Source: CAVPTL01 sp963708725 (GTDB lineage Bacteria; Actinomycetota; Thermoleophilia; Gaiellales; JAICJC01). From it: a DNA stretch of 34,334 nucleotides. Below the pieces are notes generated by a model that saw only the letters and a list, made by a program, of their open reading frames with translations, did not search any database and was not told the DNA's origin. Positions 8,104-16,617 of the stretch are shown here, piece after piece. Location of the stretch: assembly GCA_963708725.1 (NCBI GenBank), contig CAVPTL010000001.1, positions 1 through 34,334 of the forward strand. The letters are read 5' to 3'. The translations under genes and the position numbers were made by a program. Position 1 is the first letter of the stretch. Each line of letters starts with the position of its first letter.

Positions 8104-8562
8104 ATGCAGCTGACCGATGTGATGTCGACCGAGATCGTCGCCGTGGCGCCCGATAGCGCGATCGGCGATGCCGCACACCGGATGGTCGAGGCCGAGACCG
8201 GCGCGACCGTCGTGATGGACGGCGACGAGCTGGTCGGCGTGATCACCGAGCGCGATCTGCTTCGCTGTTTCAGCGACGGCATGGATCCCGGCACCCCGGT
8301 GGAAGACCGTATGACCCGGCATGTGCTGACCGCGACGCCGTCCACCGAGATTCCCGAGGCGCTGGCGCTGATGGTCGATGGACATTTCCGGCACCTGCCG
8401 GTCGTCAACGAGTCCGGCACGGTGATTGGCCTGGTGTCGATGCGCGACCTCATGACCTACACGTCGATGCGGCTCCGCGGTGGCGCGTTCGGCGGCGATG
8501 GCGATCTCGACCCCGCCGAAGTGATCGCCACCATCCACCGCATGCGCACCGGCGCCGCCTGA
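8104..8562 (+). CDS. Two-CBS-domain protein
   Basis: A 152-residue protein made of a tandem CBS pair (Bateman module): CBS1 at about residues 5-60 (MSTEIVAVAPDSAIGDAAH) and CBS2 at about 70-125 (VEDRMTRHVLTATPSTEIPE). Such stand-alone pairs bind adenosine nucleotides or other ligands and act as energy or redox sensors, with no catalytic domain of their own. Target unknown. It follows pdhC by 27 bases but seems to have its own promoter. Its TGA stop is the first part of a 31-bp palindrome. Confidence 0.88.
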   Translation: MQLTDVMSTEIVAVAPDSAIGDAAHRMVEAETGATVVMDGDELVGVITERDLLRCFSDGMDPGTPVEDRMTRHVLTATPSTEIPEALALMVDGHFRHLPVVNESGTVIGLVSMRDLMTYTSMRLRGGAFGGDGDLDPAEVIATIHRMRTGAA

Positions 8563-8590
8563 ATAAATGGTGCCAGGCACCATTTATTCA
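8560..8590. repeat. 31-bp perfect palindrome, copy 1
   Basis: A 15-base arm (tgaataaatggtgcc), one central base (A) and the exact reverse complement. It begins on the stop codon of the CBS gene and lies between it and the convergent M29 gene. The same palindrome recurs at 20288-20318 and 34091-34121. There is no T-run, so it is not a classical intrinsic terminator. Its position suggests a bidirectional 3'-end structure or a dispersed repeat. Confidence 0.95.
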
Positions 8591-8607
8591 CCCTGAAGCG
8601 CGACGAG

Positions 8608-9807
8608 TTAAACCTGCCAGGCGCCGCGGTCGAGCACGGGCACGCGCTCGCCGTCGGCGGTGATGCCGGTGACCAGCATCTCGGGGGAGCCGATCATGAA
8701 GTCGATGTGGACGTGGCTGCGGTTGATGCGGTCGCGGTCGGACTCGCCCACCGCCCAATCGAAACCCTGCCCCAGGGCGATATGACTCGCGGCGTTCTCG
8801 TCGATCAGCGTCGTCCAAAAGACCGTGTCGAGCGGCCCGATCCGGCCGCTGCCGTCAACCAGCGCGACCTCTCCCAGACGCGAACCACCCTCATCACGCC
8901 CGGCGTAGCCCCGGATCACGTCGGCACCCTGATCGGCGTCGATGCGCACGGCCTTGCCACCCGAGAACTCGACCTCGAGCCCGAGGATCATCTGACCCTC
9001 GCGTTCGAGCGGCTTGGTCGATCGCACGACCCCCTCCACCCGCAGCGGATCGGGGGTCGTAAACACTTCCTCGGTCGGGATGTTGGCGTGATGCACGATT
9101 CCCGACGACGTCACGAGGCTGCCCGTCCACCAGACGCTCGAGGGTAGGAGGCCGATCGTGAGGTCGGTACCCGGCGCCTCGAAGTGCAGCTTGTCAAAGC
9201 CGCGTGCATCCAGAGCGTCTTTGGCCTTCGTGAGTTCGACGAACCGCTCCTCCCAGGCCGCAACCGGATCGGCGCTGTCGAGCCGGCACATGTACACCAC
9301 CTGCTCCCACAGCTTCTCGAGCGCGGCCTCGGGCTCCAGGTCGGGATACACCTGGGCGGCCCAGCCAGCGGTTGGCGAGGGCACGACCGACCAGTTCGTC
9401 AGCCTCTCGGTGAGATTGCGAATGCCCTCCTCGGCCGCCGGCGGCCGATCGCGGGCCAGCCGGTCGCTGTCGAGCCCCTCCAACACCCCGGGCTGAGCCG
9501 GACCGGCGAGTGCAATCGTGGCACCGTGCTGATCACCCAGCTCGCGCACGCGAGCACGTACCCAGTCGGGGCCGTAGCCCAGCGATTCGTCGATCCCATG
9601 CTCGATCCGGGCCCGCTTGATCCACGGGTCGCCGTACTCGACGCTGACGTGCAGCGCCCCCGCTCGGTAGGCCTGCTCGGCGACCGCCCGCGTCAGCGCT
9701 TCCTTGCCGACTTCAGACGCGATCACGACCTGCTGGTTTGGCTGAACGTTGGCGCCGAACTTGACCGCAAGCTCAGCAAGTCGCTCGAGAGTGCCCTGCT
9801 CCATCAC
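8608..9807 (-). CDS. M29-family aminopeptidase (thermophilic aminopeptidase type)
   Basis: A metal-dependent aminopeptidase of the AmpS/AmpT/PepS family that trims N-terminal residues from peptides in the cytoplasm. The 399-residue length and overall pattern fit: VKFGANVQPNQQVVI at the N-terminus, the IPTEEVFTTPDPLRVEGVV segment, a metal-binding His342 (SHIALG) and His367/Asp369 in HVHIDFMIG. The position seven residues after His342, tyrosine in the characterised enzymes as I recall, is Phe349 here. GTG at 9807 is chosen because TAGGGT ends 6 bases before it; ATG at 9804 is the alternative. Confidence 0.9.
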   Translation of the reverse strand: MMEQGTLERLAELAVKFGANVQPNQQVVIASEVGKEALTRAVAEQAYRAGALHVSVEYGDPWIKRARIEHGIDESLGYGPDWVRARVRELGDQHGATIALAGPAQPGVLEGLDSDRLARDRPPAAEEGIRNLTERLTNWSVVPSPTAGWAAQVYPDLEPEAALEKLWEQVVYMCRLDSADPVAAWEERFVELTKAKDALDARGFDKLHFEAPGTDLTIGLLPSSVWWTGSLVTSSGIVHHANIPTEEVFTTPDPLRVEGVVRSTKPLEREGQMILGLEVEFSGGKAVRIDADQGADVIRGYAGRDEGGSRLGEVALVDGSGRIGPLDTVFWTTLIDENAASHIALGQGFDWAVGESDRDRINRSHVHIDFMIGSPEMLVTGITADGERVPVLDRGAWQV

Positions 9808-9813
9808 CCGGGA

Positions 9814-9819
9814 ACCCTA
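9814..9819 (-). promoter_or_regulatory. Probable -10 box of the M29 aminopeptidase gene (leaderless)
   Basis: The minus strand reads TAGGGT, 6 bases before the GTG at 9807. This supports a leaderless mRNA and the GTG start. Confidence 0.4.
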
Positions 9820-9842
9820 CAGCCCTCTGCCATACTCCGCAC

Positions 9843-10355
9843 GTGCAGCGCACCCTGTTTATCCGCCGCGCGCTGGCCGCCACGCTCACGACGGCTGCTG
9901 CGATCGCGGCTCATGGCGGACCGGCACTGATTCTCGATCCACGCTGGGCGATCGTGGCCGGCGCGACCGCGCTGGCTGTGACGATGGTCGGTGCGACGGT
10001 CGGCCGATACCTGCGAACCTGCACGGTGGCGCCCGAGCCACCGGCGGTATGGCTGACCGCCGCGGTGCTGCTGGCCGCCCAGATCGCAGCCCACCTCCTG
10101 CTGGTGGCCGCAGGCGTCCACTCCGGGGTGGGAGTCACCGGTGCGCTCGCGCTGCACGCGACGCTCGCGCTCGTGGTCGCATTGGTACTCCACATGACCG
10201 ACTCGTGGGTGTCCTCGAAGTTGGCGGCGATGGCACAAACGCTCGCCGACGCACTCGGCCAGGCCGTCGCTCACATCCCCGCGACCTCGACCGCGCCGCG
10301 CCGGTGTTTGCACCCCTCTGCCGCGTCGCCGCGCGCGCCGCCCGCGCGAGCCTGA
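9843..10355 (+). CDS. Small multi-pass membrane protein, unknown function
   Basis: A 170-residue protein with about four hydrophobic segments (about residues 9-31, 35-52, 67-90 and 97-117), several His residues near their ends, and a hydrophilic Pro/Ala/Arg tail. I do not recognise a family. It starts with GTG, has a TACTCC -10-like element just before it, and ends 44 bases before the CopC-CopD fusion gene on the same strand. A link to copper or periplasmic metal handling is plausible from context only. Confidence 0.6.
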   Translation: MQRTLFIRRALAATLTTAAAIAAHGGPALILDPRWAIVAGATALAVTMVGATVGRYLRTCTVAPEPPAVWLTAAVLLAAQIAAHLLLVAAGVHSGVGVTGALALHATLALVVALVLHMTDSWVSSKLAAMAQTLADALGQAVAHIPATSTAPRRCLHPSAASPRAPPARA

Positions 10356-10399
10356 ACCCACGACGTTCTCGGAGTTCGGCTCGACTGGAGGTTGCCGCC

Positions 10400-12862
10400 A
10401 TGCGCGTGACCGCGCGTGTGCTGATCGTGATTGGGATGTTTGCGCTGCTGCCGGCCACGGCGCAGGCACATGCGACCCTGCTCACCTCCACCCCCGAGGC
10501 CGAGAGCGTGGTCGCACAGCCCCCTCGTCAGGTGGTGCTGACCTTTGATCAGTCGGTCCAGCCGGTCGCAAACGGCACCGAGGTGGTCGACCAGTCCGGG
10601 AAATCGGTCACCCAAGGGACGGCCCACACCGCCGCGGGAAATGCGCGCCAGCTCGTGATCGGACTGCTGCCCGATCTCCCGGACGGCGACTACACCATCC
10701 GCTGGCGCGTGGTCTCGACCGATGGCCACATCGTGGCCGGCGTTCTGGCCTTCGGGGTCGGCAAAGGCCGGCCGGCGCCCCAGGCGGCGACCACCGAGTC
10801 GACACCGATCGACTGGAGCTACCTGATCGCACGATTCGCGTACTTCACAGGGCTCCTCCTCGTGATCGGGGGGATCGTGTTTCGGTTGGTGGTGTTCGCG
10901 CCGATCGCCGAGCGGCTCGAGCCCCAGCGCCGCCGGATGGCCGACCTGCGCGAGTCCAATCGCGCAAATCAGCTGTTCACGCTGGCCACCGTGTTGATGC
11001 TCGGCGGTGGGTGGGTCGCACTGACGGTGCAGGGCTCTGAGGTCGCGGGCGTGTCATTCTGGGAGGCGTTTGATCACCGTGGCCCGGTCGGCTCGGCCCT
11101 CCAGGCGACCCGGTTCGGGCGCGAGTTTGGGCGCGGCATCGATATCACGGCGGCGTTTGCCGTGGTGGCCGCCACGATCGTCCTTGTGCGTCGCCGTTCG
11201 CGGGTCGCCGCGCTGGCGCTGGCACCGGTGGCGATCCTGCTCGGGGCCTGGGCGGTGGTCGTCCCCGGGATCTCAGGTCACGCCGGCGATCCCGGCCACG
11301 GGCTGCTCACGATCATCATCGACGCCGCCCACGTGACCGCCGCGGCCGTCTGGATCGGCGGCCTCGCCCAGCTGGTCTGGGTCACACCCCACGCCACTCG
11401 CGGGCTCACCGGCGACGAGCAGCGACGTACCCGCACGGCGATCGTTACCCGCTTCTCGGCGATCGCTCTGGTATCGGTGGTGGTGCTGGCGGTCACCGGC
11501 GGCGTTCGGGCACTGTGGGAGGTCGGATCGGTGTCACAGGTGTGGACGACCTCCTACGGTCGGCTCTTGATCATAAAGACGCTGCTTTTGATCGCATTGA
11601 TCGCACTGGGATACCGAAACCGAAAAGGACTCGAGCGGTTCTCGGAGATCCATCGCCGAGGGTTGATCGAGCTCGGGCTGATGGCGGCGCTGATCGTCGC
11701 GGTCACCGTGCTCACGAACCTCCCGCCCGCGAATTCACCGAGCTACGCCGCAACGTCCGCGGCTCCCCCGCCGGCAGGCGGGCCGGCCACGCTCGACCTG
11801 GAAGGCGGTGGCAAGCTTTCGCTGTGGCCGGGCACCGCCGGGCCGAACCTGGTCGCTGTCCGCACCAACGGACACCCGAAGCGGATCCTGGTGACGGTGC
11901 GCTCGGCCGGAGGCGGCCAATCGACCGCCGCCCTTGCCCCCTTCGGTGACAGCTACGCCGGCGTGCTCCCCAATGTCGGGCCGGGCCAGGCCCTCATCAC
12001 CGTACGGGCCGGCGGATCCACAGGCACCGCCACCACGCCGATCGGGCCGCCAAGCACCGCGCCGGTGCCGCCCCCCGAGCCGACCCGCACCGGAGCAGTG
12101 GCCGCCGAGGAGGCCGGATCGCTCGCCGTTGGCATGCAGCGCTCGGGCAGCCACACTGCGCGCGTGATCCTGATCGCGCCGTCGGGTCTCGGCGTGCCCA
12201 ATGCCCTGGTGCTGGTCGACCACCGGTTGGCGCTGCCCTGCGCGAAGACGCCGGCCTGCTACATGGCCGCGGTACCCGCCGGTCGGTCGCGACTCACGGT
12301 CAAGGTGCTGCGGCCGGGCGGCTCAGCGTCCAAAGCAGTGATTGATTTGCCGGCGGCCGATTCGCCTGCGGCCCCGGGCAAGCTCAGGGCCACCGCTCGC
12401 TCCTACCGTTCCCTCAAAAGCGTCCAGTCCGACCAGGTGCTCGCATCCAGCCCGACCCGCAGCGTGACCACGACCTTCGTCAGTCAGGCCCCCAACCGCG
12501 TATCGGTCAATGTCCACGGCGGTGCGCAACAGATTCTGATCGGAAACACCGAGTACATCCAGCAGCCCGACGGCTCGTGGAAGAAGCAGTCGCTCGGCCC
12601 CGGCGGTGGCAGCCCGGTGCCAGATCCGTTCTGGGCGCCCCGGGCGATCGCCGCGCACCTGGTGTCCGAGACTCCCGGCCAGCGGGTGCTGACGCTGGTC
12701 ATCCCCGGAACGCGCGCCGATCCCGCCTCGGTGTTCTTCCGGCTGTGGGTCGACCCGCGCACAAACCTCGTCCAGCACCTGCGAATGATCACCGCCGCGC
12801 ACTTCATGACCCAGCACGAGAGTAAGTTCAACTCCGCCCCGCCGGTGGTGGCGCCGCACTGA
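10400..12862 (+). CDS. CopC-CopD fusion protein with extended C-terminal domains
   Basis: An 820-residue membrane protein. A signal peptide (residues 1-23) ends before His24. A CopC domain (about 24-122) follows, keeping the Cu(II)-site pattern of an N-terminal His24 plus Asp108-Gly-His110. A CopD membrane domain with about eight helices (about 140-440) has conserved histidines at 294, 300 and 311. The rest is extracytoplasmic: a Pro/Gly-rich linker, a small beta domain resembling YtkA/FixH (about 575-650) and a C-terminal domain (about 665-815, with VSVNVHGGAQQILIGNTEY) resembling LolA/LppX-type lipid carriers. The last two are judged by eye only. The ATG is preceded by CTGGAGG. Copper import or periplasmic delivery is the expected role. 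Confidence 0.85.
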   Translation: MRVTARVLIVIGMFALLPATAQAHATLLTSTPEAESVVAQPPRQVVLTFDQSVQPVANGTEVVDQSGKSVTQGTAHTAAGNARQLVIGLLPDLPDGDYTIRWRVVSTDGHIVAGVLAFGVGKGRPAPQAATTESTPIDWSYLIARFAYFTGLLLVIGGIVFRLVVFAPIAERLEPQRRRMADLRESNRANQLFTLATVLMLGGGWVALTVQGSEVAGVSFWEAFDHRGPVGSALQATRFGREFGRGIDITAAFAVVAATIVLVRRRSRVAALALAPVAILLGAWAVVVPGISGHAGDPGHGLLTIIIDAAHVTAAAVWIGGLAQLVWVTPHATRGLTGDEQRRTRTAIVTRFSAIALVSVVVLAVTGGVRALWEVGSVSQVWTTSYGRLLIIKTLLLIALIALGYRNRKGLERFSEIHRRGLIELGLMAALIVAVTVLTNLPPANSPSYAATSAAPPPAGGPATLDLEGGGKLSLWPGTAGPNLVAVRTNGHPKRILVTVRSAGGGQSTAALAPFGDSYAGVLPNVGPGQALITVRAGGSTGTATTPIGPPSTAPVPPPEPTRTGAVAAEEAGSLAVGMQRSGSHTARVILIAPSGLGVPNALVLVDHRLALPCAKTPACYMAAVPAGRSRLTVKVLRPGGSASKAVIDLPAADSPAAPGKLRATARSYRSLKSVQSDQVLASSPTRSVTTTFVSQAPNRVSVNVHGGAQQILIGNTEYIQQPDGSWKKQSLGPGGGSPVPDPFWAPRAIAAHLVSETPGQRVLTLVIPGTRADPASVFFRLWVDPRTNLVQHLRMITAAHFMTQHESKFNSAPPVVAPH

Positions 12863-12890
12863 CTGCGGGTGCGGGTACGATTGTCCGAGC

Positions 12891-13217
12891 ATGGCAACCC
12901 TGACCGAGCAGTGGGACGCGATCGTCGCCCGGCAACCCGACGACTGGTCGAGCATCTACCTCCACCTGGAGCTGCGCGACGCCAACCAGTCCGAGGAGAC
13001 CGCGCTCGCCCTCAGCCCGCTCAATCCCTGGCACGAGGTCGACTGGCGCAGTGGCGTCTTCCGGTTTCGGTCGGCCCGGAACTTTGGCTACGGCTCAGCG
13101 CCGGAGCTGTGTCGAAAACGTCTCGGTACCCTCGATGCGGTCGGCGTGATTGGAACGCTCACGCTGACCCGCCGGGTGTCGGACATCAAGCCCGTCCACA
13201 CCCAGGGCGTCGTCTAG
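12891..13217 (+). CDS. Conserved-looking hypothetical protein
   Basis: A soluble 108-residue protein with no signal or membrane segment and no family I recognise. It has a Trp-rich, acidic first half (WDAIVARQPDDWSSIYLHLE) and a basic second half (FRFRSARNFGYGSAPELCRKRLG). TACGAT lies 9 bases before the ATG and could be its -10 box. The gene ends 1 base before the end of the convergent pheT. Codon use matches its neighbours, so it is probably real. Confidence 0.65.
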   Translation: MATLTEQWDAIVARQPDDWSSIYLHLELRDANQSEETALALSPLNPWHEVDWRSGVFRFRSARNFGYGSAPELCRKRLGTLDAVGVIGTLTLTRRVSDIKPVHTQGVV

Positions 13218-13218
13218 C

Positions 13219-15570
13219 TCAACCGCGAAGCTCGGCCGCGAACTGCGACTGCAGCGCGGTGACGATCTCGCCGCGCGCGTGATCGGCCTCGGCGTCGGTG
13301 AGCGTGCGGTCGGGCGCCTGGAATACCAGGTGCAGTGCCAGGCTGACCTTGCCGGCGCCGATCTGATCGCCGCGATAGACGTCGAATACCTCGACTCGCG
13401 AGAGCAATGCCCCACCGGCCGCCCGGGCGGCGGCGACCACGTCACCGGCGGCGACATCGTCGCCGACCACCACCGCGATGTCCTGCCTCAGGGATGGGAA
13501 GCTCGTGACATCGCGATGCATCACCACCGAAGTCTGCGCCGCGGCCAGGGTGGCCAGGTCGAACTCGAAGACGACGACCGGCACCTCGACGCCGAAGGCC
13601 TCGCCGACCAACGGGTGCAGCTCGCCGAAGAAGCCGGCCGCGGACTGCGCCGAGCGTCCAGGGTGCAGGAACGGCTCGGAGGCGCGTTTCACCGAAAGCT
13701 CCAGGTGGAGCGCCGCATACAGCGTCTCGACCACGCCACGGATGTCCCCGAACTCGATTCCGGGGCCGGTCATGACACCGGCGATCCGCTGAGGCTGCTC
13801 GGGGATCGGCTGGTCGGACGGGAGCACCACCTGGGCGACCTCGAACAGCGCGACCGCGTCGGCTCCGACGCTCAGGTTGCGCGCAAGCGAGGTCAGAAGC
13901 CCCGGGAACACCAACGTGCGCAGGTGCGTCTGCTCGGCGCTCATCGGATTCACGACGCGCACCGCAGCCAACGCGGGATGACCCTCAGGGAGGCGAAGCC
14001 GATCGGGCATGGCGTCGTCCCAAAACGACATCGTGGCCGACTCCGACAGACCCGCGCCGCACAGCACGTCGACCACGTGTCTTCGGAACCGCTCGTCGTC
14101 GCCCCAGCGCCCGATCGCGTCGGCGTGCGGGGGCAGTACCGTCGGCACGGCTTCGACTCCCACGACGCGCGCGACCTCCTCGACCAGGTCGATCTCGCGG
14201 GTGGTGTCCCCCGCTCGCCACGTGGGCACGCTCCAACCGCCGTCAACGGCGGTGTAGCCGAGCCGTGTCAGAGACGTCTCGATCTGCTGTTCGGTGTAGG
14301 CCATCCCGATCACCTGCTCGAGCCGCGCGGGGCGAAGCGGGATCACCGCCGGCTCGGGCAACTCACCGTGGATGTCGATCGTGCCCGGAACCAGTGTCGC
14401 ACCGGCAAGCTCCACCATCAGCTGGGAGGCAAGCGCCAGTGCACGCGGCGAGAGGTGCGGATCGAGCCCTTTCTCCCACCGGCTCGAGCCCTCGGTGCGA
14501 AGCCCCAGGCGTACCGACGACGACTGAATCGAGAACGCATCGAAGTTGGCGCACTCCATCAGCACCGTGGTGGTGTCGTCGGTGACCTCGCTCCACTCCG
14601 ATCCCATCAATCCGCCGATGGCCGACGGCTTCTCGGCATCACCGATCACGAGCACATCGGGATCGAGTACCCGATCCTGGCCGTCGAGCGTGGTGACGTG
14701 CTCACCGGGGGTGGCGCGGCGCACGATGATCTCGCGGCCGGTGACCTTGTCGAGGTCAAACGCGTGGGTGGGCTCGCCGAGGCACAGCATCACATAGTTC
14801 GTGATGTCGACGACGTTTGAGATCGGACGCATGCCGGCCGCCGTGATCCGGGCCTTGAGCCACTCGGGCGACGGCCCCACCTTGACGTCGGTGAAGAGCC
14901 TCGCCGCCCACCGCGGGCACAGATCGGGCGCCTCGACCCGGGCGGAGACGTGATCGGTGATCGAGCCGCCGCCGGTTGGCTGGGGGTCGATACCCGGCCA
15001 CGGCGCCAGATCGGTGTCCAGCACCGCCGACACCTCGCGGGCGATTCCGTACACGTTTTGGCAGTCAGGACGATTGGACGTGATCTCGAACTCGATCACG
15101 TCGTCGGCGATCGCCAGATGATCGATCAGCGGATCCCCAACCGGCCAGGCCGGCAGGCGCATGATCCCGTCGTGCTCGTTTGAGAGTTCGAGCTCGCGCT
15201 CGGACAGCATCATCCCGTCCGAGACCTGGCCGCGCAGCTTGGCTTTGCGCAGCACGGTGCCATCGGGCAGCACGGCGCCCGGAAGCGCCACCGCGACGGT
15301 ATCGCCCGCGGCGAAGTTGGTGGCCCCGCACACGATCTGTCGCGGCTCGCCCTCGCCGATATCGACCGTGCACAGCGACAGCCGGTCGGCATCGGGATGA
15401 CGGTCGCGGGTCACGACCTTGCCCACCCGATAGAACTCGAGCCCCGACGGCACTCCGCGGCGATGTAGGGCCTCCACCTTGGTGCCGGTCATCGACATCA
15501 GCTCGGTCAACTCCGGCAGCGGCAGGTCGAACTCCACGTAGTCGCGGAGCCATGAGACGGGCACCTTCAT
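13219..15570 (-). CDS. pheT: Phenylalanyl-tRNA synthetase beta subunit
   Basis: The 783-residue beta chain of the alpha2-beta2 enzyme. It starts with the usual MKVPVSWLRDYV, followed by a tRNA-binding OB fold (about residues 40-145), B3/B4 editing modules (about 205-380), B5 (about 395-465), a catalytic-like core and a C-terminal FDX-ACB anticodon-binding domain (about 690-783, SFPSLRQDIAVVV). The start at 15570 is chosen because it forms an ATGA overlap with the pheS stop and matches the family N-terminus. An in-frame upstream ATG at 15606 lies inside pheS. Confidence 0.97.
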   Translation of the reverse strand: MKVPVSWLRDYVEFDLPLPELTELMSMTGTKVEALHRRGVPSGLEFYRVGKVVTRDRHPDADRLSLCTVDIGEGEPRQIVCGATNFAAGDTVAVALPGAVLPDGTVLRKAKLRGQVSDGMMLSERELELSNEHDGIMRLPAWPVGDPLIDHLAIADDVIEFEITSNRPDCQNVYGIAREVSAVLDTDLAPWPGIDPQPTGGGSITDHVSARVEAPDLCPRWAARLFTDVKVGPSPEWLKARITAAGMRPISNVVDITNYVMLCLGEPTHAFDLDKVTGREIIVRRATPGEHVTTLDGQDRVLDPDVLVIGDAEKPSAIGGLMGSEWSEVTDDTTTVLMECANFDAFSIQSSSVRLGLRTEGSSRWEKGLDPHLSPRALALASQLMVELAGATLVPGTIDIHGELPEPAVIPLRPARLEQVIGMAYTEQQIETSLTRLGYTAVDGGWSVPTWRAGDTTREIDLVEEVARVVGVEAVPTVLPPHADAIGRWGDDERFRRHVVDVLCGAGLSESATMSFWDDAMPDRLRLPEGHPALAAVRVVNPMSAEQTHLRTLVFPGLLTSLARNLSVGADAVALFEVAQVVLPSDQPIPEQPQRIAGVMTGPGIEFGDIRGVVETLYAALHLELSVKRASEPFLHPGRSAQSAAGFFGELHPLVGEAFGVEVPVVVFEFDLATLAAAQTSVVMHRDVTSFPSLRQDIAVVVGDDVAAGDVVAAARAAGGALLSRVEVFDVYRGDQIGAGKVSLALHLVFQAPDRTLTDAEADHARGEIVTALQSQFAAELRG

Positions 15571-16592
15571 CCGTACTGCTCCATGAACCGCAGATCGTTC
15601 TCCCACAGGAGCCGGATGTCGGGGATGTCATGGCGCAGCCCCGCGACCCGCTCCACGCCGAGCCCCCACGCATAGCCGGTGTGAATCTCGGCGTCATAAC
15701 CGGTCACATAGCCGAACAAGGCGGGATCGACCATGCCCGCGCCCAGGATCTCGACCCAGCCCTCGCCGCGACACACACGGCAGGGAGAGCCGTCACGGGC
15801 GCAGTTGAAGCACGAGATGTCGACCTCCACCGACGGCTCCGTAAACGGGAAGAAGTGCGGTCGCAGGCGCACCTCGCGATCGGGCCCGAAGATCGCTCGT
15901 GCAAAGGCGAGCAGCGTGCCCTTGAGATGTGCCAGCGTGAGCCCGGTATCGACAGCGAGCCCTTCGATCTGGGTGAACATCGGCGTGTGGGTCGGATCGG
16001 GGGTATCGCGCCGGTAGCAGCGCCCGCCGGTTGCCACGTAGATCGGCGGCGTCTGTGCCTCCATCTGCCGGATCTGCACCGGCGAGGTGTGCGGGCGCAG
16101 CACCGCACCACCCTCGACGTAGTAGGTGTCCGTGTACTGTCGCGACGGATGGGTCGCGGGGGTGTTGAGCGCGTCGAAACTGTGATGGACGGTCTCGACC
16201 TCGGGGCCGCTGACGACCGTGTAGCCGAGTCCGACGAACACGTCCAGAATCTCGCGCTGGGTCTCCTCGATCAGGTGGGTGTATCCCCGTGGGCGGGCCT
16301 TGCCGGGGAGCGTCACGTCGATCCGGTCGGAGCGCAGCTGTTCGTCGAGCTCGGACGCGTGCATCGCCCCGGCGCGCTCTTCCAGAGCGTGTTCGAGCGC
16401 CTTGCGCGCGCGGTTCAGGGCGGCGCCGCGCTCCCGCCGCTGATCCTCCGGCAACGAGCCGAGCTCGCGCAACGCCAGGACGACCGGCGCCCGCCGGCCC
16501 ACCAGCTCGACCCGGATTTCCTCCAGCTCGGCGGATGACGCGGCGGCGGCGATCCGGGTGAGTCCGTCGGTGAGGAGGGCATCGATGTCCAT
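15567..16592 (-). CDS. pheS: Phenylalanyl-tRNA synthetase alpha subunit
   Basis: Catalytic class II chain, 341 residues. An N-terminal coiled-coil arm (about residues 1-90) precedes the core. The core carries the VVSGPEVETVHHSFDALNTPATHPSR region (about 140-165), the motif 2 region (TQIEGLAVD at about 207-215) and motif 3 (GYAWGLGVERVAGLRHDIPDIR at about 307-328). A cysteine cluster (CFNCARDGSPCRVC) lies at about 260-273. Cotranscribed with pheT. The -10 box is shared with the divergent methyltransferase gene. Confidence 0.97.
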   Translation of the reverse strand: MDIDALLTDGLTRIAAAASSAELEEIRVELVGRRAPVVLALRELGSLPEDQRRERGAALNRARKALEHALEERAGAMHASELDEQLRSDRIDVTLPGKARPRGYTHLIEETQREILDVFVGLGYTVVSGPEVETVHHSFDALNTPATHPSRQYTDTYYVEGGAVLRPHTSPVQIRQMEAQTPPIYVATGGRCYRRDTPDPTHTPMFTQIEGLAVDTGLTLAHLKGTLLAFARAIFGPDREVRLRPHFFPFTEPSVEVDISCFNCARDGSPCRVCRGEGWVEILGAGMVDPALFGYVTGYDAEIHTGYAWGLGVERVAGLRHDIPDIRLLWENDLRFMEQYG

Positions 16593-16601
16593 TGAGCGCA
16601 G

Positions 16602-16608
16602 TAGTGTA
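16602..16608. promoter_or_regulatory. Overlapping divergent -10 boxes (pheS and methyltransferase)
   Basis: The same seven bases read TAGTGT on the plus strand (16602-16607) and TACACT on the minus strand (16608-16603). The distance to GTG 16618 on plus and to the pheS ATG on minus is 10 bases each. Divergent polymerases would compete for this site. Confidence 0.4.
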
Positions 16609-16617
16609 ACGGTGGCG

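Noticed and set aside
8560..8590. Palindrome as a Rho-independent terminator
   Set aside because: It has a long stem but no T-run after either arm and almost no loop. A 3'-end role is still possible but not by the classical mechanism.
13279..14820. 513-codon plus-strand open frame opposite pheT
   Set aside because: No recognisable domain, Arg/His/Gly-rich composition typical of shadows; pheT is certain on the other strand.
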